Assembly: GCA_024689485.1 (NCBI GenBank)
Contig: JAILDK010000037.1
Location: 1 to 64,000, forward strand
Reading direction: 5' to 3'
DNA length: 64,000 nucleotides
Source of the DNA: Fibrobacter sp.
GTDB lineage: Bacteria; Fibrobacterota; Fibrobacteria; Fibrobacterales; Fibrobacteraceae
The stretch's first letter is position 1, and every line of letters begins with the position of its first letter. A model generated the notes under the pieces. The model searched no databases. It saw only the letters and a program-made list of their open reading frames with translations, and was not told the origin of the DNA. Made by a program: the position numbers and the translations under genes. Positions 1-9,194 of this stretch are shown in pieces.

Positions 1-1148
1 AACACGACGAACTTCGCGAGGAAACCGGAAAGCGGCGGAAGGCCAGCCAAGCTTGCAAGGCAAACCACAGCGGCAATCCCTTCGAGCGGCTGACGGCGGC
101 CAAGGCCACGCACATCGTCCAGGTTTTCCTTTTCATCGTTCTTGCCGCTAAAGGCAGAGATCGCAGCGAGTGCGCCTGCAGAACCCAGAGCGTAAGTGAT
201 GAGGAAGTAGTACATCGCGCTCAAATCCTTGCTCACAAGGCCAAGCACAATGAAACCCGCATTCATCACGGCAGAGAAAGCGATAATGCGACGGATGGAC
301 TTTTGAGTGATACCCGAAAGCGCACCGATCACAATCGAAAGCACGGCAACCGTAATGATCACCGGAGTCAGCTTGTCCACGCCGGAACGCACCCAGAGAG
401 ATCCGAGAGCAGCGAGCGCCCCGACCTTCACGACAGCCGCCATGAAGCCCGTCACCGCAACGGAAGCACCGGTGTAAACGTCTGCCACCCAGAAGTGAAT
501 CGGGGCCGCACCCGCCTTAAAGAGGAGCGCGAAAGCAGACAGAAGGACGCCAGCCGTGTAAAGAATTTCGCGACCAGCGAGAGCCTTAGCACCGAACTGA
601 ATCGTACCCGTTGCACCGTAGACCAAAGCCATACCGTACAGGAACATCACGCTAAAGACAGCGCCCGTTACAAAGTACTTGAACGTCGCTTCGTTCGCAT
701 TGCGATCCTTGCGGCGCAAACCGACAAGACCGTAAATCGGGTAAGCGGCAAGTTCCATACCGATAAAGAGCGGAAGGAAGTTCACCGACTGAATCATGAT
801 CATCACGCCCACCGTAGCGAGGAGCGCAAGACCGTAAGGTTCACCTGCCGGGAACTTTTCACGGGAAAGCGTCACCTGCAAGCCGCCAATTCCGAGGAAC
901 GTGCAGAGGATCACGGCGAGGCTCAGGAGCATACGAACGAGATCCATTTCAAGGAAGCCGTAAAGCGGAGCCGCTCCAATCTGGACTGCGCCAAAGGAAA
1001 GGGCAGAGAGGAGCAGGAACGCGCTTGCCACCCAGGGAAGAACCTTTTGCTTGTTCTTATCTGCGATGAACGGTTCCGTAGCGATGCAAACCATGGCGCC
1101 AAGCGCAACGATTGCCATCGGAAGGAGATTCAAAAAACTAGCGGACAT
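1..1148 (-). CDS. nuoN: NADH-quinone oxidoreductase subunit N (partial, C-terminus beyond left edge)
   Basis: Reverse-strand translation from ATG at 1148 (MSASFLNLLPMAIVALGAMVCIATEPF...LPLFIGMELAAYPIYGLVGLRR...) stays open to base 1; it lies just after nuoM. Missing from the ORF track because it has no stop in the window. Confidence 0.9.
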   Translation of the reverse strand, partial: MSASFLNLLPMAIVALGAMVCIATEPFIADKNKQKVLPWVASAFLLLSALSFGAVQIGAAPLYGFLEMDLVRMLLSLAVILCTFLGIGGLQVTLSREKFPAGEPYGLALLATVGVMIMIQSVNFLPLFIGMELAAYPIYGLVGLRRKDRNANEATFKYFVTGAVFSVMFLYGMALVYGATGTIQFGAKALAGREILYTAGVLLSAFALLFKAGAAPIHFWVADVYTGASVAVTGFMAAVVKVGALAALGSLWVRSGVDKLTPVIITVAVLSIVIGALSGITQKSIRRIIAFSAVMNAGFIVLGLVSKDLSAMYYFLITYALGSAGALAAISAFSGKNDEKENLDDVRGLGRRQPLEGIAAVVCLASLAGLPPLSGFLAKFVV

Positions 1149-2844
1149 TTTCAGCCTCCACTTGTTTTACATCTTGTTCGGCAGTAGCCGTTTCAGCTAC
1201 AGCCTTTTGTTCGGCTTCCGTCACAGCCTTTGCTTCGACAGCGGCCGTATCCGCAGAAACAGGTTCTGCAGCAACAGAGTCTGCAACGGCCGGTTCTGCA
1301 ACAGCGGAATCCGCGACTGGAGCTTCAGCCGAATACTGCTTTGACATTTCGGCAACAGCGGCCGGCTGGGAAGCGGCTTCGATTGCAGCTTCAAGTTCTG
1401 CCTGCTGATCTTCCGACACGCGGGTATAATCGAGCGAGCTTGTGATCGGCAGCGGGAACACGCCGAAAACGATCAAGAGAATCAGAAGCGGAGCCGTCGC
1501 CACCGCGTCCGCAATCGGGAAGCGGAGCTTCTTTTGGTCTTCCGAGATTTCACCCGGTTCGCCGAAGAGCACCTTCTGAATCAAGCGCAACATGTAAACA
1601 CCGGTCAAGATGATGCAAAGACCCGCGACAACCGCCGCGACCTTGCTCACACCCCAAAGACCGAGGAGTACAAGGAATTCACCGACAAAGCCAGCCGTAC
1701 CCGGGATTGCAATCGCGAGAACGCTTGCCACGCCAAAGAAGAATCCGAACATCGGATAACGGGAAGCAAAGCCGCCCATCTTGTCGAGGAAGCGGTGACC
1801 GGCGAAACGTTCCGCCGAGCCCGCCAAAATGAAGAGGGCAGAAGCCGAAAGTCCGTGGCCAACGAGCATCACGAGCACCGCCGGGAAAACTTCCACGTTA
1901 AGCGTAAAGATACCTGCAACCGCAAGGCCCAAGTGACCCATGGAGCTGAAGGCGAGGAGCTTCTTGATGTCCTTGGCACGCATCGCCATGAAGGCGCCGT
2001 ACACAGCCGTCAAAAGGCCGAATCCAAGAAGGAGCATGCCGTTCTTGAAAGCGACTTCCGGGAAGATCGCAATCACCCAGAAGTAGAATCCGTAAACGCC
2101 CGCCTTCGACATCGAACCCGTCAAAACGGCGCTCAAGCCAGCCGGAGCTTCCGCATAGGTCTGAGCCTGCCAACCGTGCAACGGGAAGAGCGGAGTCTTG
2201 ACCCAGAATGCGGCGGCAAAGCACCAGAAGAGAATCGTCTGCGTGGATTCCGGAAGGGACTGAGCCGCCTGTGCCACCGGGAGAACGTAAGAAGAACCCG
2301 CGATGGAAATCAAGTACCAGAGAGCGACCGCCATCGGAGCAGAACCGATGAGCGTGTAAAGGGCAAAGTTCAAAGCCGCTTCACGACGTTCCTGTCCACC
2401 GTAGGAACCGATGAGGATTGCCGCCGGGAGAACGAGAGCTTCGAAGAAGAAGAAGAACAGAACCGCGTCGCTTGCGAGGAACGTACCGTTCAACGCACCG
2501 AGCAAGGCGAACATTCCGATGGCGAAGTTGCGGTAGTTACCGCCCATCGTCTTACGGGCGCTCACCAAGGCGGCGAGGGTAATGATACAGGCGAGGAACA
2601 CCATCCAAGCGGAGAATCCGTTCACCGCAAAGGAAAGCGTCACCGAGATGCCGGCACCCGGGATCGTAAACCATTCCATCGGAGTGGTGTTGTAGTCTCC
2701 TGCAAGAAGAAGCGTCAAGCTTCCGCAGAAGAGCGTCGCCGCAAGAATCGTCGCAAGGCGAGATGCCGAACGGGCATCCTTACCAGAAGCGGCGACCATC
2801 AAAAGGGCGGCGAGGAACGGAGCAAAAACCAGTGCGTATAACAT
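1138..2844 (-). CDS. nuoM: NADH-quinone oxidoreductase subunit M with Ala/Glu/Val-rich C-terminal tail
   Basis: 568 aa proton-pumping subunit (AEAPAGLSAVLTGSMSKAGVYGFYFW, FSSMGHLGLAVAGIF); low-complexity tail of about 85 aa; overlaps nuoN start. Confidence 0.95.
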   Translation of the reverse strand: MLYALVFAPFLAALLMVAASGKDARSASRLATILAATLFCGSLTLLLAGDYNTTPMEWFTIPGAGISVTLSFAVNGFSAWMVFLACIITLAALVSARKTMGGNYRNFAIGMFALLGALNGTFLASDAVLFFFFFEALVLPAAILIGSYGGQERREAALNFALYTLIGSAPMAVALWYLISIAGSSYVLPVAQAAQSLPESTQTILFWCFAAAFWVKTPLFPLHGWQAQTYAEAPAGLSAVLTGSMSKAGVYGFYFWVIAIFPEVAFKNGMLLLGFGLLTAVYGAFMAMRAKDIKKLLAFSSMGHLGLAVAGIFTLNVEVFPAVLVMLVGHGLSASALFILAGSAERFAGHRFLDKMGGFASRYPMFGFFFGVASVLAIAIPGTAGFVGEFLVLLGLWGVSKVAAVVAGLCIILTGVYMLRLIQKVLFGEPGEISEDQKKLRFPIADAVATAPLLILLIVFGVFPLPITSSLDYTRVSEDQQAELEAAIEAASQPAAVAEMSKQYSAEAPVADSAVAEPAVADSVAAEPVSADTAAVEAKAVTEAEQKAVAETATAEQDVKQVEAENVR

Positions 2845-4802
2845 TAGGAAAGCCCTCCGCAGAGATAGACCACAATGCCGATGATCGCAACACCTGCGAT
2901 GCTCAAAGCGACCTGCAGGCGAACCTTGCGAACCTGAAGAGAACGCAGACCATCACCCACAATGAACACGAGCGAGCAAACCATCCATTGCAGAATCTGA
3001 ACGAACTTGTCGATGACCATATCCGTCACCAGGGCAAGGAAGTTAAAGACCTTGATCACGATATTGTGGATATAGTCGAAGAAGAACGTCCAATCGCGAG
3101 CGCCGCCGACCGGAGTCGTATCCGCATTCTTTTTCAGCTGCGGGATGCGCTTGTTCTTGAAGATCTTATAGCCGATAGCCGCACCGACAATCGCCGCAGC
3201 CGTACCGAGAGCGGCAAAGAAAAGTGCAGACGGCATGAACGCCGGAGCCTTTTCCATGAAGTGAGCCATCTTCTGAGCATAACCGACAGCCGGAGTGAGC
3301 CACTGTTCAAACCAGTTGGCACCGCTCACGAACACGTTCCAGAGGTAGCCGGAGAAAGCCGAGCCAATCGCAAGAACGATCATCGGGAAGGTCATGGAGA
3401 ACGGAGCTTCATGAATCTGATCGTCACGCAGTTCGCCACGGTACTTGCCGAGGAACACGAGAACCATCAGACGGGTCATGTACACAGCCGTAATCACCGC
3501 GGTCAAAAGGCCGACACCGTAAAGGACCGGGCCGAGAACCGGGGAGAATTCGAAGACGCGTTCGAGAATCAAATCCTTCGAGAAGAAGCCGGAGAATCCC
3601 GGGAAGCCGATAATTGCGAGGTATGCAAAGAGCATCGTAATCGCGGTAATCGGAGTCTTCTTCAAAAGACCGCCCATCTTGCGCATATCCTGTTCGCCGG
3701 CAAGAGCGTGCATCACAGCACCTGCGCCGAGGAAGAGCGTCGCCTTGAAGAAGGCGTGGGTGAACACGTGGAAGATCGAAACGTCAAACGCCGAAGCGCC
3801 TGCCGCCATAAACATGTAACCGAGCTGGGAAATCGTCGAGTAGGCGAGAACCTTCTTGATGTCGTTCTGGAGAAGACCTGCGACAGCTGCCCAGAAAGCG
3901 GTCAGCATACCGACAAGTGCAATCACCGGAAGCACGCCCGGAAGAATCACAAACAGCTGAGAGAGACGAGCCACGAGATAAACGCCAGCCGTCACCATCG
4001 TTGCAGCATGGATCAACGCAGAAACCGGAGTAGGACCCGCCATCGCATCCGGGAGCCAGGTGAGGAGCGGAACCTGAGCGCTCTTCGCCGTGCAAGCCCA
4101 GAAGAAGAGAAGTCCAGCAGCCGTGAGGAGCGGAAGGGCCGACACGATCATTTCTGCCGAAGCCGGATTCACGATCCAAGCGATGAGATCCGTGTAGTTC
4201 AAAAGGCTCGAACCGCCGACCGTCACGAGAGCGGCCATACCGAGGAGGAAGCCGACGTCACCGACACGGTTCACGAGGAATGCCTTGTTAGCAGCCTTGC
4301 AGTTCTTGAGATCCTTGTTCCAGAAACCGATGAGGAGGTAAGAGCAAAGGCCCACGCCTTCCCAACCGAGGAACGTCAAAAGCAGGGAGTCCGAAAGAAC
4401 GAGCACGATCATGCTGAACACGAACAGGTTGATGTAGGCAAAGAACTTGGCAAAGCCGCGATCCTTGTGCATGTAACCCGTCGAATACATCGTGATGAGC
4501 GTCGCAATGCCCGTCACAAAGAGGAGCATCGTGCGGGTCAGCCCGTCAAAGAGGAATCCGAAGTGCGCCTGGAACAACGGAGTGTCGATCCAGTTGCAGA
4601 GCGTTTCGTGAATGCCTTCCGCCGGCATGTTCCAGCCGATGAACGCAGTCGAAACAAAGGCGAGGAGCGGGAAGATCACAGAGATCGTGCCCACAAGACC
4701 TTCATCAGGGCCCTTTTCACTTTCAGAAGAAGCGAGGGCGATGAGCGTAAGCACCACCACGCCAACGAGAGGGAAAAGAGGGATTAACCAAAGAGGAATC
4801 AT
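2844..4802 (-). CDS. nuoL: NADH-quinone oxidoreductase subunit L
   Basis: 652 aa, LTFLGWEGVGLCSYLLIGFW, WLPDAMAGPTPVSALIHAATMVTAGVYL. Confidence 0.97.
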   Translation of the reverse strand: MIPLWLIPLFPLVGVVVLTLIALASSESEKGPDEGLVGTISVIFPLLAFVSTAFIGWNMPAEGIHETLCNWIDTPLFQAHFGFLFDGLTRTMLLFVTGIATLITMYSTGYMHKDRGFAKFFAYINLFVFSMIVLVLSDSLLLTFLGWEGVGLCSYLLIGFWNKDLKNCKAANKAFLVNRVGDVGFLLGMAALVTVGGSSLLNYTDLIAWIVNPASAEMIVSALPLLTAAGLLFFWACTAKSAQVPLLTWLPDAMAGPTPVSALIHAATMVTAGVYLVARLSQLFVILPGVLPVIALVGMLTAFWAAVAGLLQNDIKKVLAYSTISQLGYMFMAAGASAFDVSIFHVFTHAFFKATLFLGAGAVMHALAGEQDMRKMGGLLKKTPITAITMLFAYLAIIGFPGFSGFFSKDLILERVFEFSPVLGPVLYGVGLLTAVITAVYMTRLMVLVFLGKYRGELRDDQIHEAPFSMTFPMIVLAIGSAFSGYLWNVFVSGANWFEQWLTPAVGYAQKMAHFMEKAPAFMPSALFFAALGTAAAIVGAAIGYKIFKNKRIPQLKKNADTTPVGGARDWTFFFDYIHNIVIKVFNFLALVTDMVIDKFVQILQWMVCSLVFIVGDGLRSLQVRKVRLQVALSIAGVAIIGIVVYLCGGLS

Positions 4803-4808
4803 TTTCTG

Positions 4809-5117
4809 TTACCCCCTCATATTGGAATAGTTATCGACATCCGCGCTATCCTGATTTCTAAAGATCAAGATGATGATCGCAAGGCCGACGCAAGCTTCTG
4901 CCGCAGCGACCGCAATCGTAAAGAGCGGGATAATCTGACCAGTAACGCTTGCCACTTCGGCAAACGTCTTGGAGAATCCGATAATGCTCAGGTTCACCGC
5001 GTTCAGCGCAAGTTCCACGCCCATCAGAACGAAGAACACGTTACGACGGCAAAGAGCCGTGGCGATACCGAGGGACATGAGGATCAACGCCAAAACTTGA
5101 ACGTAAATCGCTTGCAT
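4809..5117 (-). CDS. nuoK: NADH-quinone oxidoreductase subunit K
   Basis: 102 aa, FVLMGVELALNAVNL motif and AAEACVGLAIIILIFR. Confidence 0.95.
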   Translation of the reverse strand: MQAIYVQVLALILMSLGIATALCRRNVFFVLMGVELALNAVNLSIIGFSKTFAEVASVTGQIIPLFTIAVAAAEACVGLAIIILIFRNQDSADVDNYSNMRG

Positions 5118-5662
5118 TAGTGAACCTCCTCAAGCTTCGCATTCTCCGGATCCGAAGCAATGCGCTTGCGGGCGAGAATGACCGCAGTCGCCATCGCGGA
5201 AAGCAGCACAAGGCCGACCGCAAGGACGAGCAGGTAGTAACCGTTACCGCTTGCGCTCACGTCAAAGAGCGTATGCGCCGTGACATCAACACCGCCACGC
5301 ACCGTATCCGGGTTAAAGTCGAACGAAGCATGGCAAAGCACGATCGAAGTGAGAGCCGCCACCGCCAAAACGGAGAGCAGCACAAAAATCGAAACCTTGT
5401 CAAAGCGTTTTGTGCGCGTGTCACGCGAACCGTTCAACACGAGAATGATGAACATGAGAAGCGTCATGACTGCGCCGGCGTAAACCATGATCTGAACGAC
5501 ACCCACGAACGGGCTGCCCAAAAGACCGTAGATACCGGCCAAGGAGAGCATCGTCGTGACCATCGCGATCGAAGCGTAGAGCGGGTGCTTCGTGAAGAAG
5601 ATGCAAAGGGAGCATCCCACCGCGACCACCGCCAAGATAATGAAGTAAATGAGAGCTAGCAT
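5117..5662 (-). CDS. nuoJ: NADH-quinone oxidoreductase subunit J
   Basis: 181 aa, GSPFVGVVQIMVYAGAVMTLLMFIILVLN. Confidence 0.95.
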   Translation of the reverse strand: MLALIYFIILAVVAVGCSLCIFFTKHPLYASIAMVTTMLSLAGIYGLLGSPFVGVVQIMVYAGAVMTLLMFIILVLNGSRDTRTKRFDKVSIFVLLSVLAVAALTSIVLCHASFDFNPDTVRGGVDVTAHTLFDVSASGNGYYLLVLAVGLVLLSAMATAVILARKRIASDPENAKLEEVH

Positions 5663-6225
5663 TTGACTTCTCCCCAGACTTCGAGAGCCTGCTTATTTTG
5701 CGTTCCGCCCGGAGCCACCTGGCTCTGCGGATCATCTGGATAATCCTTCGGATTCCAGCTTGTCAAATCCGTGAGATTGACGATGAAGTCTTTGCGCTTC
5801 GGATGGACAAAGCTCGTTTCGCAGGTATCCATGCGAAGAGCGTCAACCGGGCAAGCTTCCACGCAAAGGCCGCAGAAGATGCACACGGAATGGTCGATTT
5901 CAAAGCGAGAAGCCTTCTTTTCGATACGTCCGTCCGCAGACTGAGCCGCTTCGATAAAGATGCAGTGAGCCGGGCAAGCCGATGCGCACATAAAGCATGC
6001 GACGCAACGCGGAGAACCGTCCGGACGCACCATCATACGGTGCTTGGCACGGTAATCACGCGGAATGTAAGGCTTGACTTCCGGGTAACCGGTCGTCGGG
6101 AGCGTTTCATAGCGGAAGAAGCCGCGCAAAAAGTGCTTGATCGTCGTGTAGAGACCGCGGAACGCTTCAAAGATGTAGAGGCGTTCGATCAAGTTCATTT
6201 CTTTGTGTTTAACAACGCGAACCAT
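5656..6225 (-). CDS. nuoI: NADH-quinone oxidoreductase subunit I (2x[4Fe-4S])
   Basis: Two ferredoxin motifs: CVACFMCASACP and CIFCGLCVEACP. Confidence 0.96.
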   Translation of the reverse strand: MVRVVKHKEMNLIERLYIFEAFRGLYTTIKHFLRGFFRYETLPTTGYPEVKPYIPRDYRAKHRMMVRPDGSPRCVACFMCASACPAHCIFIEAAQSADGRIEKKASRFEIDHSVCIFCGLCVEACPVDALRMDTCETSFVHPKRKDFIVNLTDLTSWNPKDYPDDPQSQVAPGGTQNKQALEVWGEVKC

Positions 6226-7586
6226 TAGTTGCCTCCCATGACGAGTTTAGCGATAACAGCCGTCACCACCAAGTTCAGAAGGGCGATGTTCAACAGGATC
6301 TTCCAGCCGAGATGCATGATCTGGTCATAGCGGAAGCGCGGGAGCGTCCAGCGGACCCAAATCCAGACCCAGCAGAAGAACACGGTCTTGACCATCAAAA
6401 CGAGGAACTGGACCGCTGCGGTACCGAGAGCCGTTCCAATGCCGTACACCGGAGCGCCATTCACCATGGTTGCTTCCGGATGCAGGAAGAGGCCGCTTGC
6501 AATCGCCAGTGCGATGAACACAGGGACAGCCACCCAAGCGATGATCTTGTAAAGGAGATATTCCTTATTGATTTCATCCTTGTTCGAAGCCTTGCCCTTG
6601 TTGAATTCACGGAGCCAGCGATAAACCATGTGGAGGAAGGCGAGAGCGAGGAAGGCGCAAATGCCGAAGAGTGCTGCAAGCACACCGCCGAAATTCGCCT
6701 GCACATCCGCAGTCGTCATGAACGGAATCGAGTAACCACCGAGGAAGAGGGTCGCCATGAGAATACTGTTGATTCCCACGTGGCCATATTCACCCATGTA
6801 GAACATACCGAACTGCATAGCGCCGTATTCCAAATGGTAACCGGCGACGAGTTCCGGGTCACCTTCCGAAACGTCAAACGGAGGACGTCCCGTTTCGGCA
6901 ATCGCAGAAAGAAGGAAGCAGAAGAATGCAACCGGCTGGACGAAAATACCCCAGACGTGATTTTCCTGCCAGCTCACGATCCCTTCGACATTGAAAGTCC
7001 CTGCGAGAAGGACCATGCCCATCATCGAAAGACCGAGGCAGACTTCATAACTGATGCTCGTAGCCGTTGCACGGAGAGCGCCGAGGAGCGGGAACTTCGA
7101 CTTGGATGCCCAACCCGAAAGAACCGTACCAAAAACAGAGAGGGAAGAAAGGCCGAACATGAGCAAGATGCCGATGTCCGTATCCACGTTTGCCGCCGGA
7201 ATGTGCACCACCGTATCGCCGAACGTAAAGTTCAAGGAAGCGAAATACGGAAGAACGCAAGGCGTGAGCAGCGTAAGGCCAAACGGAATTGCCGGAGCGA
7301 GCGAGAAGAGAACCTTATGAACATTCTTCGGTTCATAGAGTTCCTTGAAGAACAGCTTCAAGCCGTCGCAGCAGTTCTGAATCCAGCCAAAGGCGCGGAT
7401 CTTTCCGAAGAACGGAATCTTGATGTAGGAGCGGTTCGGACCCTGACGGTCCTGAATGAAACCTGCACCACGGCGTTCCATCGGAATCAAGAGAAGAATG
7501 AAGAGCACTGGGATGAATGCGAGCGCAAGCTTCGCAATCGTCAGAAGCCATTCAATCCAGGTTTTGGATTCAATAAATTCCATCAT
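6225..7586 (-). CDS. nuoH: NADH-quinone oxidoreductase subunit H, long form
   Basis: 453 aa; ERRGAGFIQDRQGPNRS, AETGRPPFDVSEGDPELVAGYHLEYGAMQF. Confidence 0.96.
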   Translation of the reverse strand: MMEFIESKTWIEWLLTIAKLALAFIPVLFILLLIPMERRGAGFIQDRQGPNRSYIKIPFFGKIRAFGWIQNCCDGLKLFFKELYEPKNVHKVLFSLAPAIPFGLTLLTPCVLPYFASLNFTFGDTVVHIPAANVDTDIGILLMFGLSSLSVFGTVLSGWASKSKFPLLGALRATATSISYEVCLGLSMMGMVLLAGTFNVEGIVSWQENHVWGIFVQPVAFFCFLLSAIAETGRPPFDVSEGDPELVAGYHLEYGAMQFGMFYMGEYGHVGINSILMATLFLGGYSIPFMTTADVQANFGGVLAALFGICAFLALAFLHMVYRWLREFNKGKASNKDEINKEYLLYKIIAWVAVPVFIALAIASGLFLHPEATMVNGAPVYGIGTALGTAAVQFLVLMVKTVFFCWVWIWVRWTLPRFRYDQIMHLGWKILLNIALLNLVVTAVIAKLVMGGN

Positions 7587-9190
7587 ACAGCAGCATCTCC
7601 ATCGAGCAATTCGCCCGTGCTATGGATGGCATCAAAAGAGAGCTTCGCAAGCTTCGGAGCGAACTCGCCCGCTTTCTTGAAAGCGATCGCCGCGCTCGTC
7701 ACATCTTCACCGGCGAGGGCAAAGAGCACCGAGAACAACGGAGCAAGTTCCGCATCCGGAGAAGTCGGAGCGGCGTTCAACTTTTGAAGGATCGAATTCA
7801 CGTTCACCATGGTACCGCTGACTTCGGACCAGTGGTTCACGCCGTAAACCGTCGAAGACTTCTTCGCGGTTTCGTCATTCTTTGCCGAAATCGAAATGCG
7901 GTCCGAAATCACTTCGAGAGCCTTTGCCTTCGAAGCGTCGCTGCCCCACAGGTCTGCAGAGAGCGAAACGAGCGTCTTGAATTCGGAAGCGCGCTTGGCG
8001 AGGTCTTCTGCCGTCTGGGTAAATCCAAACAGGGCAAAGCCTGCGCGGTTCGCCACCGGGTCACCGCTCTTCGAAAGTCCGTCCGGAGTTCCCACCGGAG
8101 CGAAGGTTCCCACAAAGACTTCTGCGCGGTTGCCGAGCTTGTTCACAAGCGTCTTCAAAGCGGCAGCGTCTTCGTTCGTCGCACTTCCACCGAGGACGAA
8201 TGCGATCTTGCCTTCGCCTTCGAGAGCCTTCTTCAAAGCGTCCAGGTTACCGACCGGCAAACGGTCCTTGGTAAACTGCTGGAATGCGAGACGGCTCGTA
8301 TTCGAAATCCAGGTGCGGTTCACTTCCGGATTGCAGCGCGGCATCACGCGCCAAATGTATCCGTTGTTGTGATCGAGCCAGATGTTCGCGCCGAGGGAAT
8401 CATCCATGGAGATGGTCGCCGTGCGGGAGAGCATCCAGACGCGCTGCTGGAAGCGGAAATACTTTGCAGTCATTGCGCCGGTCGGGCAAACGTCCGTGAC
8501 GCAAAGGTCGTATTCGTGATCGAGCTTACGGCCCGGGAAGGTCGTAATGTAAGTCTTGTCGGCACGGAGTGCGAGCTGCAACTGTTCATCGCCTGCGACA
8601 TCGCGCATAAAGCGAACGCAACGGTCGCACTGCACGCAGCGTTCTTCGTCGAGGAAGATACGCGGGCCAATGTCCACGCGCTTACCGCCGCGGAGCTGAC
8701 CCTTGGTGTCGTAGAACTGATGATCCGGATTGCCGTGGTAGTTCTTACCGACTTCCGGGAAGAGACGGCTCGTATCCTTGCCCGCTTCCACGTAGTTTTC
8801 CTGGAGCGTGCATTCGCCCGCCTTGTCGCAGATCGGGCAATCAAGCGGGTGGTTCAGCAGCATGAATTCAGAGACTGCTGCACGAGCGTTCTTCACGCGT
8901 TCGCTCGAACGCGGTGTCGAAATTTTCATTCCTTCCTTCACCGGGGTGAAGCAGGAAATGATCAGAGCCTTTCCGCGCGGGCCTTCCGTTTCGACGAGGC
9001 ACTGGCGACAGTTACCAGAGACCGGCAAATACGGATGATAGCAGACATGCGGAGTTTCAATGCCGACAGCTTTCAAAGCTTCGAGCAGGTTAGTATCGCC
9101 CGGCACTTCCACATTCTGACCATCGACCTCGATTGTGACTCGAGGACTTTTGGCAGTCGGAAGATGAGGCATGTTATAATGATTGCTCAT
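7583..9190 (-). CDS. nuoG: NADH-quinone oxidoreductase subunit G, short form
   Basis: 535 aa; 2Fe-2S (CYHPYLPVSGNCRQC), HPLDCPICDKAGEC, ERCVQCDRCVRFMRDVAG, then a shortened molybdopterin-like region. Confidence 0.93.
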   Translation of the reverse strand: MSNHYNMPHLPTAKSPRVTIEVDGQNVEVPGDTNLLEALKAVGIETPHVCYHPYLPVSGNCRQCLVETEGPRGKALIISCFTPVKEGMKISTPRSSERVKNARAAVSEFMLLNHPLDCPICDKAGECTLQENYVEAGKDTSRLFPEVGKNYHGNPDHQFYDTKGQLRGGKRVDIGPRIFLDEERCVQCDRCVRFMRDVAGDEQLQLALRADKTYITTFPGRKLDHEYDLCVTDVCPTGAMTAKYFRFQQRVWMLSRTATISMDDSLGANIWLDHNNGYIWRVMPRCNPEVNRTWISNTSRLAFQQFTKDRLPVGNLDALKKALEGEGKIAFVLGGSATNEDAAALKTLVNKLGNRAEVFVGTFAPVGTPDGLSKSGDPVANRAGFALFGFTQTAEDLAKRASEFKTLVSLSADLWGSDASKAKALEVISDRISISAKNDETAKKSSTVYGVNHWSEVSGTMVNVNSILQKLNAAPTSPDAELAPLFSVLFALAGEDVTSAAIAFKKAGEFAPKLAKLSFDAIHSTGELLDGDAAV

Positions 9191-9194
9191 AAGA

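Noticed and set aside
2763-4787. 674-aa plus-strand ORF
   Set aside because: Mirror of nuoL on the opposite strand; Arg/His/Glu-rich shadow ORF with no family similarity.
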